Shown here: positions 22,812 through 31,086 of the stretch, piece after piece
How the letters are laid out: the number at the start of each line of letters is the position of its first letter
Numbering within the stretch: the stretch's first letter is position 1
From: Collinsella sp.
Lineage (GTDB): Bacteria; Actinomycetota; Coriobacteriia; Coriobacteriales; Coriobacteriaceae
Reading direction: 5' to 3'
DNA: 46,323 nt
Assembly: GCA_019414515.1 (NCBI GenBank)
Contig: DXLX01000020.1
Coordinates: 1-46,323 of the forward strand
Notes under the pieces: model-generated
What the model saw: only the letters and a program-made list of their open reading frames with translations
What the model was told of the DNA's origin: nothing
The model's database searches: none
Position numbers and translations under genes: made by a program

Positions 22812-23531
22812 ATGATTCCCAAATACGAGGCGATAGCTGCAGATATCCGTCGAAGCATCGAGGATGGCGCTCTTAAACCGGGCGACAAGCTACCCACCGT
22901 CGTTGAGTTCTGTGAGCTCTATAGCGTTTCCAAAATCACCGTCAAACGAGCTATCGAGCAGATCACCGAAGAGGGTCTTGTTACCAGCCGGCGCGGATCG
23001 GGCACCTACGTTAAAGACACGGCGGGGCTTCCCGACAAGGCGTTTTTCCAGGGCAAGAACGACCGCGCCCAGGGCTTTTCGTATGAGCACCGCGGGGAGA
23101 AGGTAACCTCGGTGGTCTACGATTTCTCGATTGTCAATCCACCGGCAGAGGTTGCGACTCAGCTGGGAATTGCCGAGGATGACTTTGCCTATCACATCGT
23201 GCGCGTGCGCCAGGTCGACGAGAAGCCCATCGTTATCGAGTACACCTACATGCCCCTCGAGCTGATTACGGGCCTTAAAAAGAAAGACCTGTATGGATCG
23301 GTCTACAGCTTCATCCGCGAGCAATGCGGGCTGAAGATTTCGAGCTTCCACCGCACCATTCGCGCCGTAGCGGCAACCGAGGAAGAGGCTGAGCGCCTGG
23401 ACACCAAACCCGGCTCTCCCCTGCTCGAGCTCAACCAGATTGGCTTTTTGGATAGCGGCACCGCCTTTGAGCATTCGATCTCGCGCAACGTTGGTGACCG
23501 CTTTGAGCTGCACAACGTAACGTTGGCATAG
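22812..23531 (+). CDS. GntR/HutC-family transcriptional regulator with UTRA sugar-sensing domain
   Basis: 239 residues from ATG at 22812, with AAAGGAGG just upstream. Residues 1-70 are a winged helix-turn-helix (KYEAIAADIRRSIEDG, LPTVVEFCELYSVSKITVKRA, RRGSGTYV). A UTRA domain follows, with the family pattern VIEYTYMPLELITGL and SPLLELNQIGF. Such proteins repress sugar operons and are released by a sugar phosphate. Divergent orientation to the GH1-PTS operon makes that operon the likely target, with a phospho-disaccharide or glucose-6-phosphate as effector. Confidence 0.92.
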   Translation: MIPKYEAIAADIRRSIEDGALKPGDKLPTVVEFCELYSVSKITVKRAIEQITEEGLVTSRRGSGTYVKDTAGLPDKAFFQGKNDRAQGFSYEHRGEKVTSVVYDFSIVNPPAEVATQLGIAEDDFAYHIVRVRQVDEKPIVIEYTYMPLELITGLKKKDLYGSVYSFIREQCGLKISSFHRTIRAVAATEEEAERLDTKPGSPLLELNQIGFLDSGTAFEHSISRNVGDRFELHNVTLA

Positions 23532-23604
23532 TTTTGTAGTCATGCGGGCGCTCGTTATGGCTCGTTTAGAGTGGGCAACCGCACAACACCATGGGGGTAT
23601 GAAC

Positions 23605-24537
23605 ATGTCCGATTTGATTAAACTGACGCCGATCTTCCACGAGAAGATCTGGGGCGGCCGCCAGCTCGAAACCGTATTTGGTTACGACATTCCCGAGGGT
23701 CCCATCGGTGAGTGCTGGGCTATCTCGGCCCATCCCAACGGCGACTGCCAGATTGCGGAGGGCCCGTATGCCGGCCACACGCTGTCGTGGCTGTGGGCCG
23801 AGCACCGTGAGCTCTTTGGCAACTGCGAGGGCAAGGAGTTCCCGCTGCTCATTAAGATTCTGGACGCCAAGGACGACCTTTCGATCCAGATTCACCCCAA
23901 CGACGAGTACGCTGCCGAGCACGAGAACGGCAGCCTGGGCAAGACCGAGTGCTGGTATGTGCTGGACTGCGAGCCCGGCGCCACGATCATCGTCGGACAG
24001 CGCGCCAAGGACCGCGCCGAGGCAGCACAGATGATCGAGGACGGCCGCTGGGACGAGATGCTCAACGTGCTGCCGATTCACAAGGGCGACTTTTTCCAGA
24101 TTGACTCCGGTACCGTGCACGCCATCAAGACCGGTACGCTCATTTTGGAGACGCAGCAGTCGAGCGATGTGACCTATCGCCTGTACGACTACGACCGCCC
24201 CGGCACCGACGGCAAGCTGCGCCCGCTGCATATTGAGCAGAGCCTCGACTGCATCGATTTTGATGCTCAGGCTCCGACCGACGGCACGGTGACCGCGCCC
24301 GAGGTGGACGGCGTGACCGAGCTCGAGTCCAACCCCTGCTACACCGTCGATCGCGTGCGCGTCAACGGCAGCAAGACCCTCGACCAGCGCTGGCCCTTCA
24401 TGTGCCTGTCGGTCATCGACGGCGAAGGCACCGTCTGCGGCGACCCCGTCCACAAGGGAAGCCACCTGTTGGCCCCGAGCACCGTCAGCTCCATCGACCT
24501 CGAAGGCAAGATGGAACTGATCATCAGCCACCTGTAG
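23605..24537 (+). CDS. manA: Mannose-6-phosphate isomerase, class I
   Basis: 310 residues from ATG at 23605; GGGGG lies seven bases upstream, whereas it is only one base from the ATG at 23599. The cupin fold carries IHEKIWGG-like PIFHEKIWGGRQL, the zinc ligands in LSIQIHPND and KTECWYVLD, and the active-site FFQIDSGTVHAI. It interconverts mannose-6-phosphate and fructose-6-phosphate. The short length and sequence fit the Gram-positive type. It lies 73 nt after gntR and may be cotranscribed. Confidence 0.95.
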   Translation: MSDLIKLTPIFHEKIWGGRQLETVFGYDIPEGPIGECWAISAHPNGDCQIAEGPYAGHTLSWLWAEHRELFGNCEGKEFPLLIKILDAKDDLSIQIHPNDEYAAEHENGSLGKTECWYVLDCEPGATIIVGQRAKDRAEAAQMIEDGRWDEMLNVLPIHKGDFFQIDSGTVHAIKTGTLILETQQSSDVTYRLYDYDRPGTDGKLRPLHIEQSLDCIDFDAQAPTDGTVTAPEVDGVTELESNPCYTVDRVRVNGSKTLDQRWPFMCLSVIDGEGTVCGDPVHKGSHLLAPSTVSSIDLEGKMELIISHL

Positions 24538-24561
24538 GTCGCACCAACAACCCAAACGCAA

Positions 24562-24599
24562 CAAGGGGCTCTCCCGTCCATGTGCGGGAGAGCCCCTTG
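24562..24599 (+). terminator. Hairpin terminator after manA
   Basis: CAAGGGGCTCTCCCG (24562-24576) pairs perfectly with CGGGAGAGCCCCTTG (24585-24599) around an 8-nt loop. The following bases are CCATATCTATTT, a poor U-tract, but the 15-bp stem right after the stop makes a terminator likely. Confidence 0.65.
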
Positions 24600-24682
24600 C
24601 CATATCTATTTATCAGCCCACCCGGCTCTCCAGACCAAAAAGCGAACGAGCAGAGCGATGTTCGTCCAGCAACGTTACCCAA

Positions 24683-24812
24683 GGACCTGGGCGGGTGTAT
24701 GGGGCAACATCGATCGCGAGTTCCGCACGCAAAGGAGGCCACTTAATGTGGCCTCCGTCTTGCGCAGGACTGTCCGAGCAGGTGATGTTGCCCCATACGC
24801 CCGCCCAGGTCC
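24683..24812. repeat. Nested inverted repeat with 29-bp outer arms
   Basis: Outer arms 24683-24711 and 24784-24812 are complementary at all but one position, which is a G-U pair in RNA (GGACCTGGGCGGG at the outer edge). Inside, GGAGGCCAC (24734-24742) pairs with GTGGCCTCC (24748-24756), and further imperfect pairing extends it. The inner hairpin resembles a terminator for pcrA. The outer arms end 8 nt before the pcrA stop. The long outer stem is not explained by termination. Confidence 0.75.
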
Positions 24813-24819
24813 GCCGGGA

Positions 24820-27699
24820 TCACGACAGCTTGACGATCGGTGCAAAACCTTTCATCAGCTTTTTGGTCTGGCCGGTTTTTTCGAACTGGACCTCGATCAT
24901 GTCTCCGGCGACCGAGATCACGGTACCGGTGCCAAAGGTCTTGTGGCTCACGGTATCGCCCGCGGCAAAGTCCTGTGACGCGCTGGCGCGATCGACCTTG
25001 CGCTCCACCGTCGGCGACACCTTGGACGACGGCTTTTTAGCTCGCGGCGCGCCCGAACCAAAGGTCGAGGCAACACGGCCGGCGTCGGGCGAAACCCCGC
25101 GATGGCGCTCGGTGCCATAGGTGCTGCCACCAAAGAAATCGTCGAAGCTCGATCCGCCGCGCGAACCGGAACCGCCGGTCGAGCGCGTATGCGAACCGAA
25201 CACCTTGCCGCCATACATATCCGAGCCCATGCCCGAGCCAAAGGTGCCGTGACGGTCGCCGCGCTTCTCCCAGCCCGTGCCCTCAAAACCGGCAGAACCG
25301 ATACCGCTAAACTCGATATCCTCAAACGGAATCTCGTTGAGGAAACGAGAGCGCGGGTTGGCAGAGGTCGAGCCGTAGGTGCGACGCGTGGCCGCATAGG
25401 TCAGGAACAGGCGCTTACGGGCACGCGTGATGGCAACGTAGGCCAGGCGACGCTCCTCCTCGAGCTTGCCCGGATCATCGCTGCCGCCAAAGTCGTGCAC
25501 GTGCGGGAAGATGCCCTCCTCCATGCCGGCCACGAACACCGCCGGGAACTCCAGGCCCTTGGCGGAGTGGATGGTCATCATGGTAATGGCATGCGTCTCG
25601 CCGGCCAGGGAATCCAAGTCGGAGCGCAGGGCCAGCCACTCCATGAGAGCAGGAAGCGCCTTACAGGTGAGCGGACCGTAGGTGCGCTCGATCTCGTCGG
25701 CATGCACGGCACCCGCCGGCATCTCCGTCGGCGCGGCATACGCGTTGCCCGCAATGGCGGCAGCCAGGGCATCCTGCGGCGAGAGCGCCGGGGCGGCTAG
25801 GCTATCGAGCGGATTGGAACCTGCGGCATCACGCGCGCCAACGAGCGCCTCAAACGAGGATACCGGGGCAGACGGTCCCGGCTCGGGCGCAGGTGCGCTC
25901 ACCACGACGGGCTCGGGCTCGGCGCCGGCAGGCACGTCGGCAACACCGGCCGCGCGCAGCTCCTCTAAGCTCTCGAGCGTACCCTCGATATCCTCGTGCG
26001 TCTCCTCAAATTCGGCGGCCACGCCCAGGAATTCCTGGATGTTCTCGGCGCGGCTCTCGGCCTCCATGGTGCCCTCGGCGCGAAAGGCCTGCAGCAGGCC
26101 CGTCTTGTCGACAATCATCTCGACAACGTCCTTGAGCTCGCCGTCCATGCGGCGGCCCTCGCGCACCAGCGACACAAAGCTCGACAGGCCATTGCGGACC
26201 TTGGCGCTAAACATGCCCGTCTCGGCGCACGCGATCTCGCAGGCTTGGAAGAACGAGCAGCGGTTGTCGCGCGCCAGCTGCTCGATCTTTTGAATCGAGG
26301 TGGAGCCGATGCCGCGGCGCGGCGTGTTGATGACGCGCTTGACGCTCATCTCGTCGGCCGGGTTCACGATCATCTTGAGGTAGGCCATGACGTCGCGAAT
26401 CTCGGCGCGGTCGAAGAATCGCGTGCCGCCGACGATCTTGTAGGGCACGCCCGCGCGCAGGAACATATCTTCGAGGATACGCGACTGGGCGTTGGTGCGG
26501 TAGAACACGGCGATATCGTCGTAGCTTGTACCCTTGGCATGCAGCTTTTCGATCTCGCCGGCAATCCAGCGACCTTCGTCGCGCTCGTCGCTTGCCTGGA
26601 AAGCCTGAATCTTCTCGCCATCGCCCTCGGCCGTAAACAGGCGCTTGTCCTTGCGCTGCGAGTTGTGACGCACCACGGCGTTGGCGGCGCTCAGGATATG
26701 ACCCGTAGAGCGATAGTTCTGCTCCAGCTTGACGGTCTTGCAGTTTTTAAAGTCCTGCTCAAAGTCCAGGATGTTGGTGATGTCGGCGCCACGCCAGCTG
26801 TAAATGGACTGGTCGTCGTCGCCCACGACCATGAGGTTTTGGTACTTGGCGGCCAGCAGGTTGGCGATCTCGTACTGGACGTGGTTGGTGTCCTGATACT
26901 CGTCGACGCTAATGTAGCGGAAGCGCTCCTGGTACTTGTCGAGCACCTCGGGGCGGGTGCGCAGTAGCTCGAGCGTGCGCACGAGCAGGTCGTCGAAGTC
27001 CATCGCGTTGGCGGCGCGCAGGCGGCGCTCCAGCTCCAGGTAGACTTGCGCGGCCTTTTTGTCGTTGGGGCTATCGGCGCTCTTGAGCATGTCCTCGGGC
27101 CCGATCATGGCGTTTTTAGCAGAGCTGATCTTGCTGCGGATCATGTTGATGGGGAACTGCTTTTGCTCGATGCCGAGCGCCTGCATAATGTCGCGCACCA
27201 TGCGCTTTGAGTCGTCGTCATCGTAGATGGTGAATTGACCGGTATAGCCCAGCAGGTCGGCGTCCTCGCGCAGCATGCGCACGCACATGGCATGGAAGGT
27301 GCACACCCACATGCCACGAGTGCCGCTGGGGATGAGTGCCGCCAGACGCTCGCGCATCTCGGCCGCAGCCTTGTTGGTAAACGTAATGGCAAGAACCTGC
27401 CAAGGCTTAACGCCCAGGTCGCCGAGCATATGTGCGATGCGGAAGGTCAAGACGCGGGTCTTGCCCGAGCCGGCGCCGGCGAGCACCAGCAACGGGCCCT
27501 CGGTGGACAGGACCGCCTCGCGCTGGGCGGGATTAAGGCTGTCGATGTCGACGAGCGGCTTGATAGGCTTGGGCGCCGGCGCGGGAGCGTCATAGATGTC
27601 GAGCGGAACGAGCTCGGGCTCCGGCGCAGCGGGGGCGGTGTATGCATCGAGCGGCACGGGTACCGCGGCGTTCTTTTCCCAGGGCAAGGGCTGGGTCAT
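24820..27699 (-). CDS. pcrA: ATP-dependent DNA helicase PcrA/UvrD
   Basis: About 959 residues from ATG at 27699 with GAGGAG upstream. After a Pro/Ala-rich leader of 50 residues come the Q-motif LNPAQREAV, Walker A AGAGSGKT near 74-81, FTNKAAAEMR, DEYQDTN, DDDQSIYSWRGA, NYRS, and the late VFVAGMEEGIFPH and VAITRARKRL. An Ala/Pro/Glu-rich stretch of about 70 residues interrupts the second half, and a Gly/Ser-rich linker leads to a C-terminal Tudor-like domain (DTVSHKTFGTGTVISV), which binds RNA polymerase in known PcrA. It unwinds DNA in repair and replication. Confidence 0.95.
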   Translation of the reverse strand: MTQPLPWEKNAAVPVPLDAYTAPAAPEPELVPLDIYDAPAPAPKPIKPLVDIDSLNPAQREAVLSTEGPLLVLAGAGSGKTRVLTFRIAHMLGDLGVKPWQVLAITFTNKAAAEMRERLAALIPSGTRGMWVCTFHAMCVRMLREDADLLGYTGQFTIYDDDDSKRMVRDIMQALGIEQKQFPINMIRSKISSAKNAMIGPEDMLKSADSPNDKKAAQVYLELERRLRAANAMDFDDLLVRTLELLRTRPEVLDKYQERFRYISVDEYQDTNHVQYEIANLLAAKYQNLMVVGDDDQSIYSWRGADITNILDFEQDFKNCKTVKLEQNYRSTGHILSAANAVVRHNSQRKDKRLFTAEGDGEKIQAFQASDERDEGRWIAGEIEKLHAKGTSYDDIAVFYRTNAQSRILEDMFLRAGVPYKIVGGTRFFDRAEIRDVMAYLKMIVNPADEMSVKRVINTPRRGIGSTSIQKIEQLARDNRCSFFQACEIACAETGMFSAKVRNGLSSFVSLVREGRRMDGELKDVVEMIVDKTGLLQAFRAEGTMEAESRAENIQEFLGVAAEFEETHEDIEGTLESLEELRAAGVADVPAGAEPEPVVVSAPAPEPGPSAPVSSFEALVGARDAAGSNPLDSLAAPALSPQDALAAAIAGNAYAAPTEMPAGAVHADEIERTYGPLTCKALPALMEWLALRSDLDSLAGETHAITMMTIHSAKGLEFPAVFVAGMEEGIFPHVHDFGGSDDPGKLEEERRLAYVAITRARKRLFLTYAATRRTYGSTSANPRSRFLNEIPFEDIEFSGIGSAGFEGTGWEKRGDRHGTFGSGMGSDMYGGKVFGSHTRSTGGSGSRGGSSFDDFFGGSTYGTERHRGVSPDAGRVASTFGSGAPRAKKPSSKVSPTVERKVDRASASQDFAAGDTVSHKTFGTGTVISVAGDMIEVQFEKTGQTKKLMKGFAPIVKLS

Positions 27700-27850
27700 G
27701 GGCGACTCCTCATCTGACAGACGGCGCGCCTGCGGGCAGCGCCATAGTTTGAGCCGTACCAGTATACCGAGCCGCGCGGACACCGACGCAAATCACACCA
27801 CGACTCCGTGCGCCGCCGTCAGGTCCGCCCCAGCGGATTTGGCGCAAAGG

Positions 27851-27895
27851 TGTCAGGTTAGTCTGCACCACGTTGGTGCAAAGAAACCTGACCCC
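27851..27895. repeat. TGGTGCAAAG..AACCTGAC intergenic repeat, copy 2
   Basis: GTCAGGTTAGTCTGCACC and GGTGCAAAGAAACCTGAC form an imperfect inverted pair around ACGTT. The right half matches 17611-17630 almost exactly. Confidence 0.7.
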
Positions 27896-27940
27896 AATGT
27901 ACCAATCACGGAGCCACCGATGTCATGGCAACGGTAGCGA

Positions 27941-28040
27941 GCGGCGGCCAGGGCGAACAAATTGGCATGAAAAGGGGGCGGCATAGACCTTTTGGTCATG
28001 CCACCCCCTTTGAATGACAAGTTGTCGCCCTGGCCGCCGC
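27941..28040 (-). terminator. Nested stem structure with terminator downstream of uppP
   Basis: Outer arms GCGGCGGCCAGGGCGAACAA (27941-27960) and 28022-28040 pair with one bulged A. The inner stem 27971-27984 with 27998-28011 (AAAGGGGG-type, one mismatch) continues into GACC/GGTC around TTTT. On the minus strand the inner stem ends in CCCCCTTTT, compatible with an intrinsic terminator. The outer stem resembles the arrangement at 24683-24812. Confidence 0.65.
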
Positions 28041-28055
28041 GCAGCGTCGACTAAG

Positions 28056-29036
28056 TTAGAGGCCGAGCATCGGCTCCAGAACGAAGAAGTATGCGAGCAC
28101 TACGATGCCCAGGATGATGCGGTAGACTCCGAAGCACTTGAAGTCGTGACGGCGGACGAAGCCCATGAGCCACTTGATGGCGATGAGCGAAACCACAAAG
28201 GCCACAACGCAGCCCACGCCCAAGATGGCGATCTCGTTGGTGCCGAACGTGCCGCCCTTGATGAAGTACTTGACCAGCTTGAGCGCACTCGCGCCAAACA
28301 TAACGGGAATAGCCAGGAAGAACGTAAACTTAGACGCCACCGAGCGCGTGCAGCCCAAAAGCAGGCCGCCGATGATGGTAGAACCGGAGCGAGACGTACC
28401 AGGCACCAGCGAAAGCACTTGGAAGCAGCCGATACCCAGCGCAGTCTTCCAGCTTAGATCCTCGAGCGTGGCGATGGAACCAAAGTCCAGATTCTCGTCA
28501 TCGTCCTCATCCTCAGCGGTAGCCGTGGCGGGCGCCGCAAAGTGCGCACCGGCGGGACGTTCACCCGACACCACAGCACGCGAACCAAACGAACCGGCAA
28601 CGGCCATTTCCTCGCGCTTGCTCGCGCGCCAGTTCTCGATCACGATAAACAGCACGCCGTACACAATGAGCGCCAGCGCCACGACGGGAGCATTGTAGAA
28701 ATGCTCCTCCATCCAGTCGTTGAGCGGCAGGCCGATCGCCGCCGCAGGAATGCAACCGAGCACAATCTTGCCCCACAGCACCCAGGTGTCGTGACGGCCC
28801 TCCTTGCCCTTGCTGGGCGAGAACGGATTGAGCTCATGGAAGAACAGCACACAGACGGCCAAAATGGCGCCAAGCTGAATCACGACCAGGAACATGTTCC
28901 AGAACGTCTCGCTCACGTTCATCTTGACGAACTCGTCCACCAAGATCATGTGACCGGTCGACGAAACAGGCAGCCATTCGGTGATGCCCTCGACCAGGCC
29001 CATGAAGGCAGATTTTAAAAGCTCGATGATATCCAA
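28056..29036 (-). CDS. uppP: Undecaprenyl-diphosphatase UppP/BacA
   Basis: About 326 residues from a TTG at 29036, which has GAGGGGG five to six bases upstream and gives the family-typical DIIELLKSAFMGLVEGITEWLPVSSTGHMI. The catalytic Glu-rich E-G-x-T-E-W-L-P-V-S-S-T-G-H and the PGTSRSGSTI motif are both present. It recycles undecaprenyl diphosphate for peptidoglycan synthesis in the membrane and gives bacitracin resistance. An extra loop of about 55 residues, rich in Ala and acidic residues (AEDEDDDENLDFG), separates two membrane helices; E. coli BacA (273 residues) lacks it. Confidence 0.95.
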   Translation of the reverse strand: MDIIELLKSAFMGLVEGITEWLPVSSTGHMILVDEFVKMNVSETFWNMFLVVIQLGAILAVCVLFFHELNPFSPSKGKEGRHDTWVLWGKIVLGCIPAAAIGLPLNDWMEEHFYNAPVVALALIVYGVLFIVIENWRASKREEMAVAGSFGSRAVVSGERPAGAHFAAPATATAEDEDDDENLDFGSIATLEDLSWKTALGIGCFQVLSLVPGTSRSGSTIIGGLLLGCTRSVASKFTFFLAIPVMFGASALKLVKYFIKGGTFGTNEIAILGVGCVVAFVVSLIAIKWLMGFVRRHDFKCFGVYRIILGIVVLAYFFVLEPMLGL

Positions 29037-29173
29037 AGGGACCCCCTCGTTAGACACCCGCCGATATTGTTCTGCGGACGGTGCGGGCGATGTCCCATTA
29101 TCAACCGTTGGCGGCGCGCCTGCGCCTACCCTTACCAAAAAACTCGCCCGTTCACAGAATTGCGAGCGGTCAA

Positions 29174-29194
29174 ACCCAAATCCTTGGGTATAAC
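29174..29194 (+). promoter_or_regulatory. Candidate uspA promoter with abutting palindrome
   Basis: ACCCAA (29174-29179) and TTGGGT (29184-29189) form an inverted repeat that abuts TATAAC (29189-29194), a possible -10 box 91 nt before uspA. No good -35 is seen. A regulator bound at the palindrome would control this promoter; this is inference. Confidence 0.35.
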
Positions 29195-29284
29195 TGCAAC
29201 AAGATAAAGTGTCCGGCGGCCAACGCGCCCGCGCCCGCCCGATGCACGAGCCCCGTGCCCGTGCGATAGACCAAGGAGGAAACC

Positions 29285-29722
29285 ATGAACGAGGGCTACA
29301 CCAAGGTATTTGTTTCACTCGACGGTACTGAACAGCAGGATTTTGTGCTCGCACGCGCCATCAAGGTCGCCGCGAACAACGGCGCCAAGCTAATCATCGG
29401 CCACGTTATCGATTCCACGGCGCTCGAGAGCGCCGGTTCCTATCCGGTCGATCTGGTCAACGGCCTAGAGGAGGCATTTAAGAACTCCATCGCCAAGCAG
29501 CTCGAAGAGGCCAAGGCCAATCCCGACATTCCCGAGGTCGAAGTCATGATTCGCGCCGGCCGTATTCGTGAGACGCTCAAAGACGAGATGCTCGACGTGG
29601 TCAAGCCCGACCTGGTGCTCTGCGGCGCCCGCGGCCTGTCCTCGATCAAGTATGCGCTGCTGGGTTCGATTTCGACGTTCCTGCTGCGCAACACCGATTG
29701 CGATATCTTGGTCGTGAAGTAG
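29285..29722 (+). CDS. Universal stress protein, UspA family
   Basis: 145 residues, a single Usp domain. AAGGAGG lies five bases before ATG. The N-terminal strand KVFVSLDGTEQQDFVLARA and the ATP-binding motif G-x2-G-x9-G-S are visible, the latter in CGARGLSSIKYALLGS. That motif marks the nucleotide-binding subclass. The family helps cells survive starvation and stress, but the partner is unknown. It is divergent from uppP and followed by a strong terminator. Confidence 0.92.
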   Translation: MNEGYTKVFVSLDGTEQQDFVLARAIKVAANNGAKLIIGHVIDSTALESAGSYPVDLVNGLEEAFKNSIAKQLEEAKANPDIPEVEVMIRAGRIRETLKDEMLDVVKPDLVLCGARGLSSIKYALLGSISTFLLRNTDCDILVVK

Positions 29723-29870
29723 CGTTGCTCCCACCGGCCGCGGGGCCTGCGGGGTTTCCACGGGCACGTCCTCGCCGCGTTGCGGCTGCGGGATGTGCCC
29801 TTAGGAAACCCCTCCCGACCCCGCGGCCTTCGCAGCCTTACTTCAGCGAGCTGGCTGATAAGAAAGATGG

Positions 29871-29902
29871 CGTGCCGCCCCGATCGGGGCGGCACGTTTT
29901 TT
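29871..29902 (+). terminator. Intrinsic terminator of uspA
   Basis: CGTGCCGCCCC (29871-29881) pairs perfectly with GGGGCGGCACG (29886-29896) around GATC, followed by TTTTTTAT. Confidence 0.9.
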
Positions 29903-29946
29903 ATGGCACGTTTTTTGTTATGGGAGATTCATTTGAGCCTCATAGT

Positions 29947-30010
29947 TATGTTCACGTTCGGGAACATAGCGCCAGTTGCCTCAGCTAAGTTCATGTTCGG
30001 GAACATAGCC
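29947..30010. repeat. Two tandem GTTCGGGAACAT palindromes, 41 nt apart
   Basis: TTCACGTTCGGGAACATAGC and TTCATGTTCGGGAACATAGC occur 41 nt apart. The second contains the perfect palindrome ATGTTC-GG-GAACAT (29993-30006). In the first copy TATGTTC and GAACATA also pair. The GTTC/GAAC half-sites look like a protein-binding site, yet they lie at the 3' ends of convergent genes. Confidence 0.65.
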
Positions 30011-30033
30011 ATCCGCACCGCAAGACGGCCCGA

Positions 30034-31077
30034 CTACTCAAAGTATTGGAACTTGTTCGTCGAGAAGGCAAACGTTACGACAAAGCCTTCGCCGGGGTCG
30101 GAGGCTGCGGTAACGTCGATGCCCATCTTGGAGCACAGGCGCGCCACCAGGTAGAGGCCGATGCCCGTTGCGTGCTTGGTGGTGCGGCCGTTGTCGCCGG
30201 TAAAGCCCTTCTCGAACACGCGTGGCAGGTCTGCCGCGCACACGCCGCAGCCGTTATCGGCAACGGTAAGCTCAATGCGCTCGCTCGCCAGGCCCTCGTC
30301 CAACAACGCGCCCGAAAACACGATCTTCGCGCCGTCCTCGCGCGCATATTTAATGCTGTTCTGAATGAGCTGGCCCAGGATAAACTCGAGCCACTTCTCG
30401 TCGGTAAAGACCTCGAAGTCGAGGTTCTCACACACCGGAGCCACGTGCGCCGCAATGAGCTCGCGCGCGTTGGCCTTAATCGCACCCGTCACCAAGGTCT
30501 TGAGATCCCAGCGGCGAATCAGGTAGTCGCGTTCCACGACTTCCGAGCGCGCATAGTACAGCGCTTGGTCGATATAGCGTTCCACGCGAGTCAGCTCGCG
30601 ACCCAGATCATCCACGCGCGACAGATCGTCTTCGCTGCCGTCCAAGTTTTCCAAAATCAGATGGGCTGCCGCCAGGGGCAGCTTGGCCTCGTGGACCCAA
30701 CTCTCGATATAGTCACGATAGTCATCGGTCTGGCGCCGGCCTTCGGCAACCTCGTCGCAAGCGGCTTTACCCACCCGGCGCAGGACCTCGTACTCGAGCT
30801 CGCCCTCGGCATAGGTTGGGCATTGCACCATCTCCTGCACCCACGCGGGGCTCTCCAGCTCCTCGGCCGCACGCTCCAGCTGGTGCAGAAAGCGGCGACG
30901 GCGCGCATATTCGATCACGATACCCAGTACGCCAAAGATAAAGGACACGCCAACCGCCACGATCACGATGGATGCGGGGGCGCCGGCCACCGTCAGCACA
31001 AAGCAGCTCAGCAGCACGCCGCACGTCCACACGGCAACGGGCAGCAACGCGTCTTTGAAGAACTTGCCAAACGACAT
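30034..31077 (-). CDS. Sensor histidine kinase, intramembrane-sensing (BceS-like) type
   Basis: About 347 residues from ATG at 31077, 9 nt after the response regulator stop, with AGGTG upstream; a GTG at 31086 is an alternative. Two N-terminal membrane helices (residues 9-60) are joined by a very short loop, so no external sensor domain exists. The phospho-acceptor His lies in SWVHEAKLPLAAAHL near residue 130. The N-box is QLIQNSIKYA, and the G-boxes are DNGCGV and GIGLYL. The form resembles BceS-type kinases that sense antimicrobial peptides through a partner ABC transporter. No such transporter is in the window, so the signal is unknown. Confidence 0.9.
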   Translation of the reverse strand: MSFGKFFKDALLPVAVWTCGVLLSCFVLTVAGAPASIVIVAVGVSFIFGVLGIVIEYARRRRFLHQLERAAEELESPAWVQEMVQCPTYAEGELEYEVLRRVGKAACDEVAEGRRQTDDYRDYIESWVHEAKLPLAAAHLILENLDGSEDDLSRVDDLGRELTRVERYIDQALYYARSEVVERDYLIRRWDLKTLVTGAIKANARELIAAHVAPVCENLDFEVFTDEKWLEFILGQLIQNSIKYAREDGAKIVFSGALLDEGLASERIELTVADNGCGVCAADLPRVFEKGFTGDNGRTTKHATGIGLYLVARLCSKMGIDVTAASDPGEGFVVTFAFSTNKFQYFE

Positions 31078-31086
31078 AACTGGCAC

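Larger units (their letters stand above)
27700..28055. other. Gene-free interval upstream of pcrA
   Basis: 356 nt with no supported gene. It holds the presumed pcrA promoter region near 27700-27790, the TGGTGCAAAG repeat (27851-27895) and the nested hairpin (27941-28040) that should end uppP transcription. Confidence 0.6.
29723..30033. other. Gene-free convergent interval between uspA and the histidine kinase
   Basis: 311 nt. It holds the uspA terminator (29871-29902) followed by a second GGCACGTTTTTT, and two operator-like palindromes (29947-30010). The first 140 nt show no gene or clear element. Confidence 0.6.
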
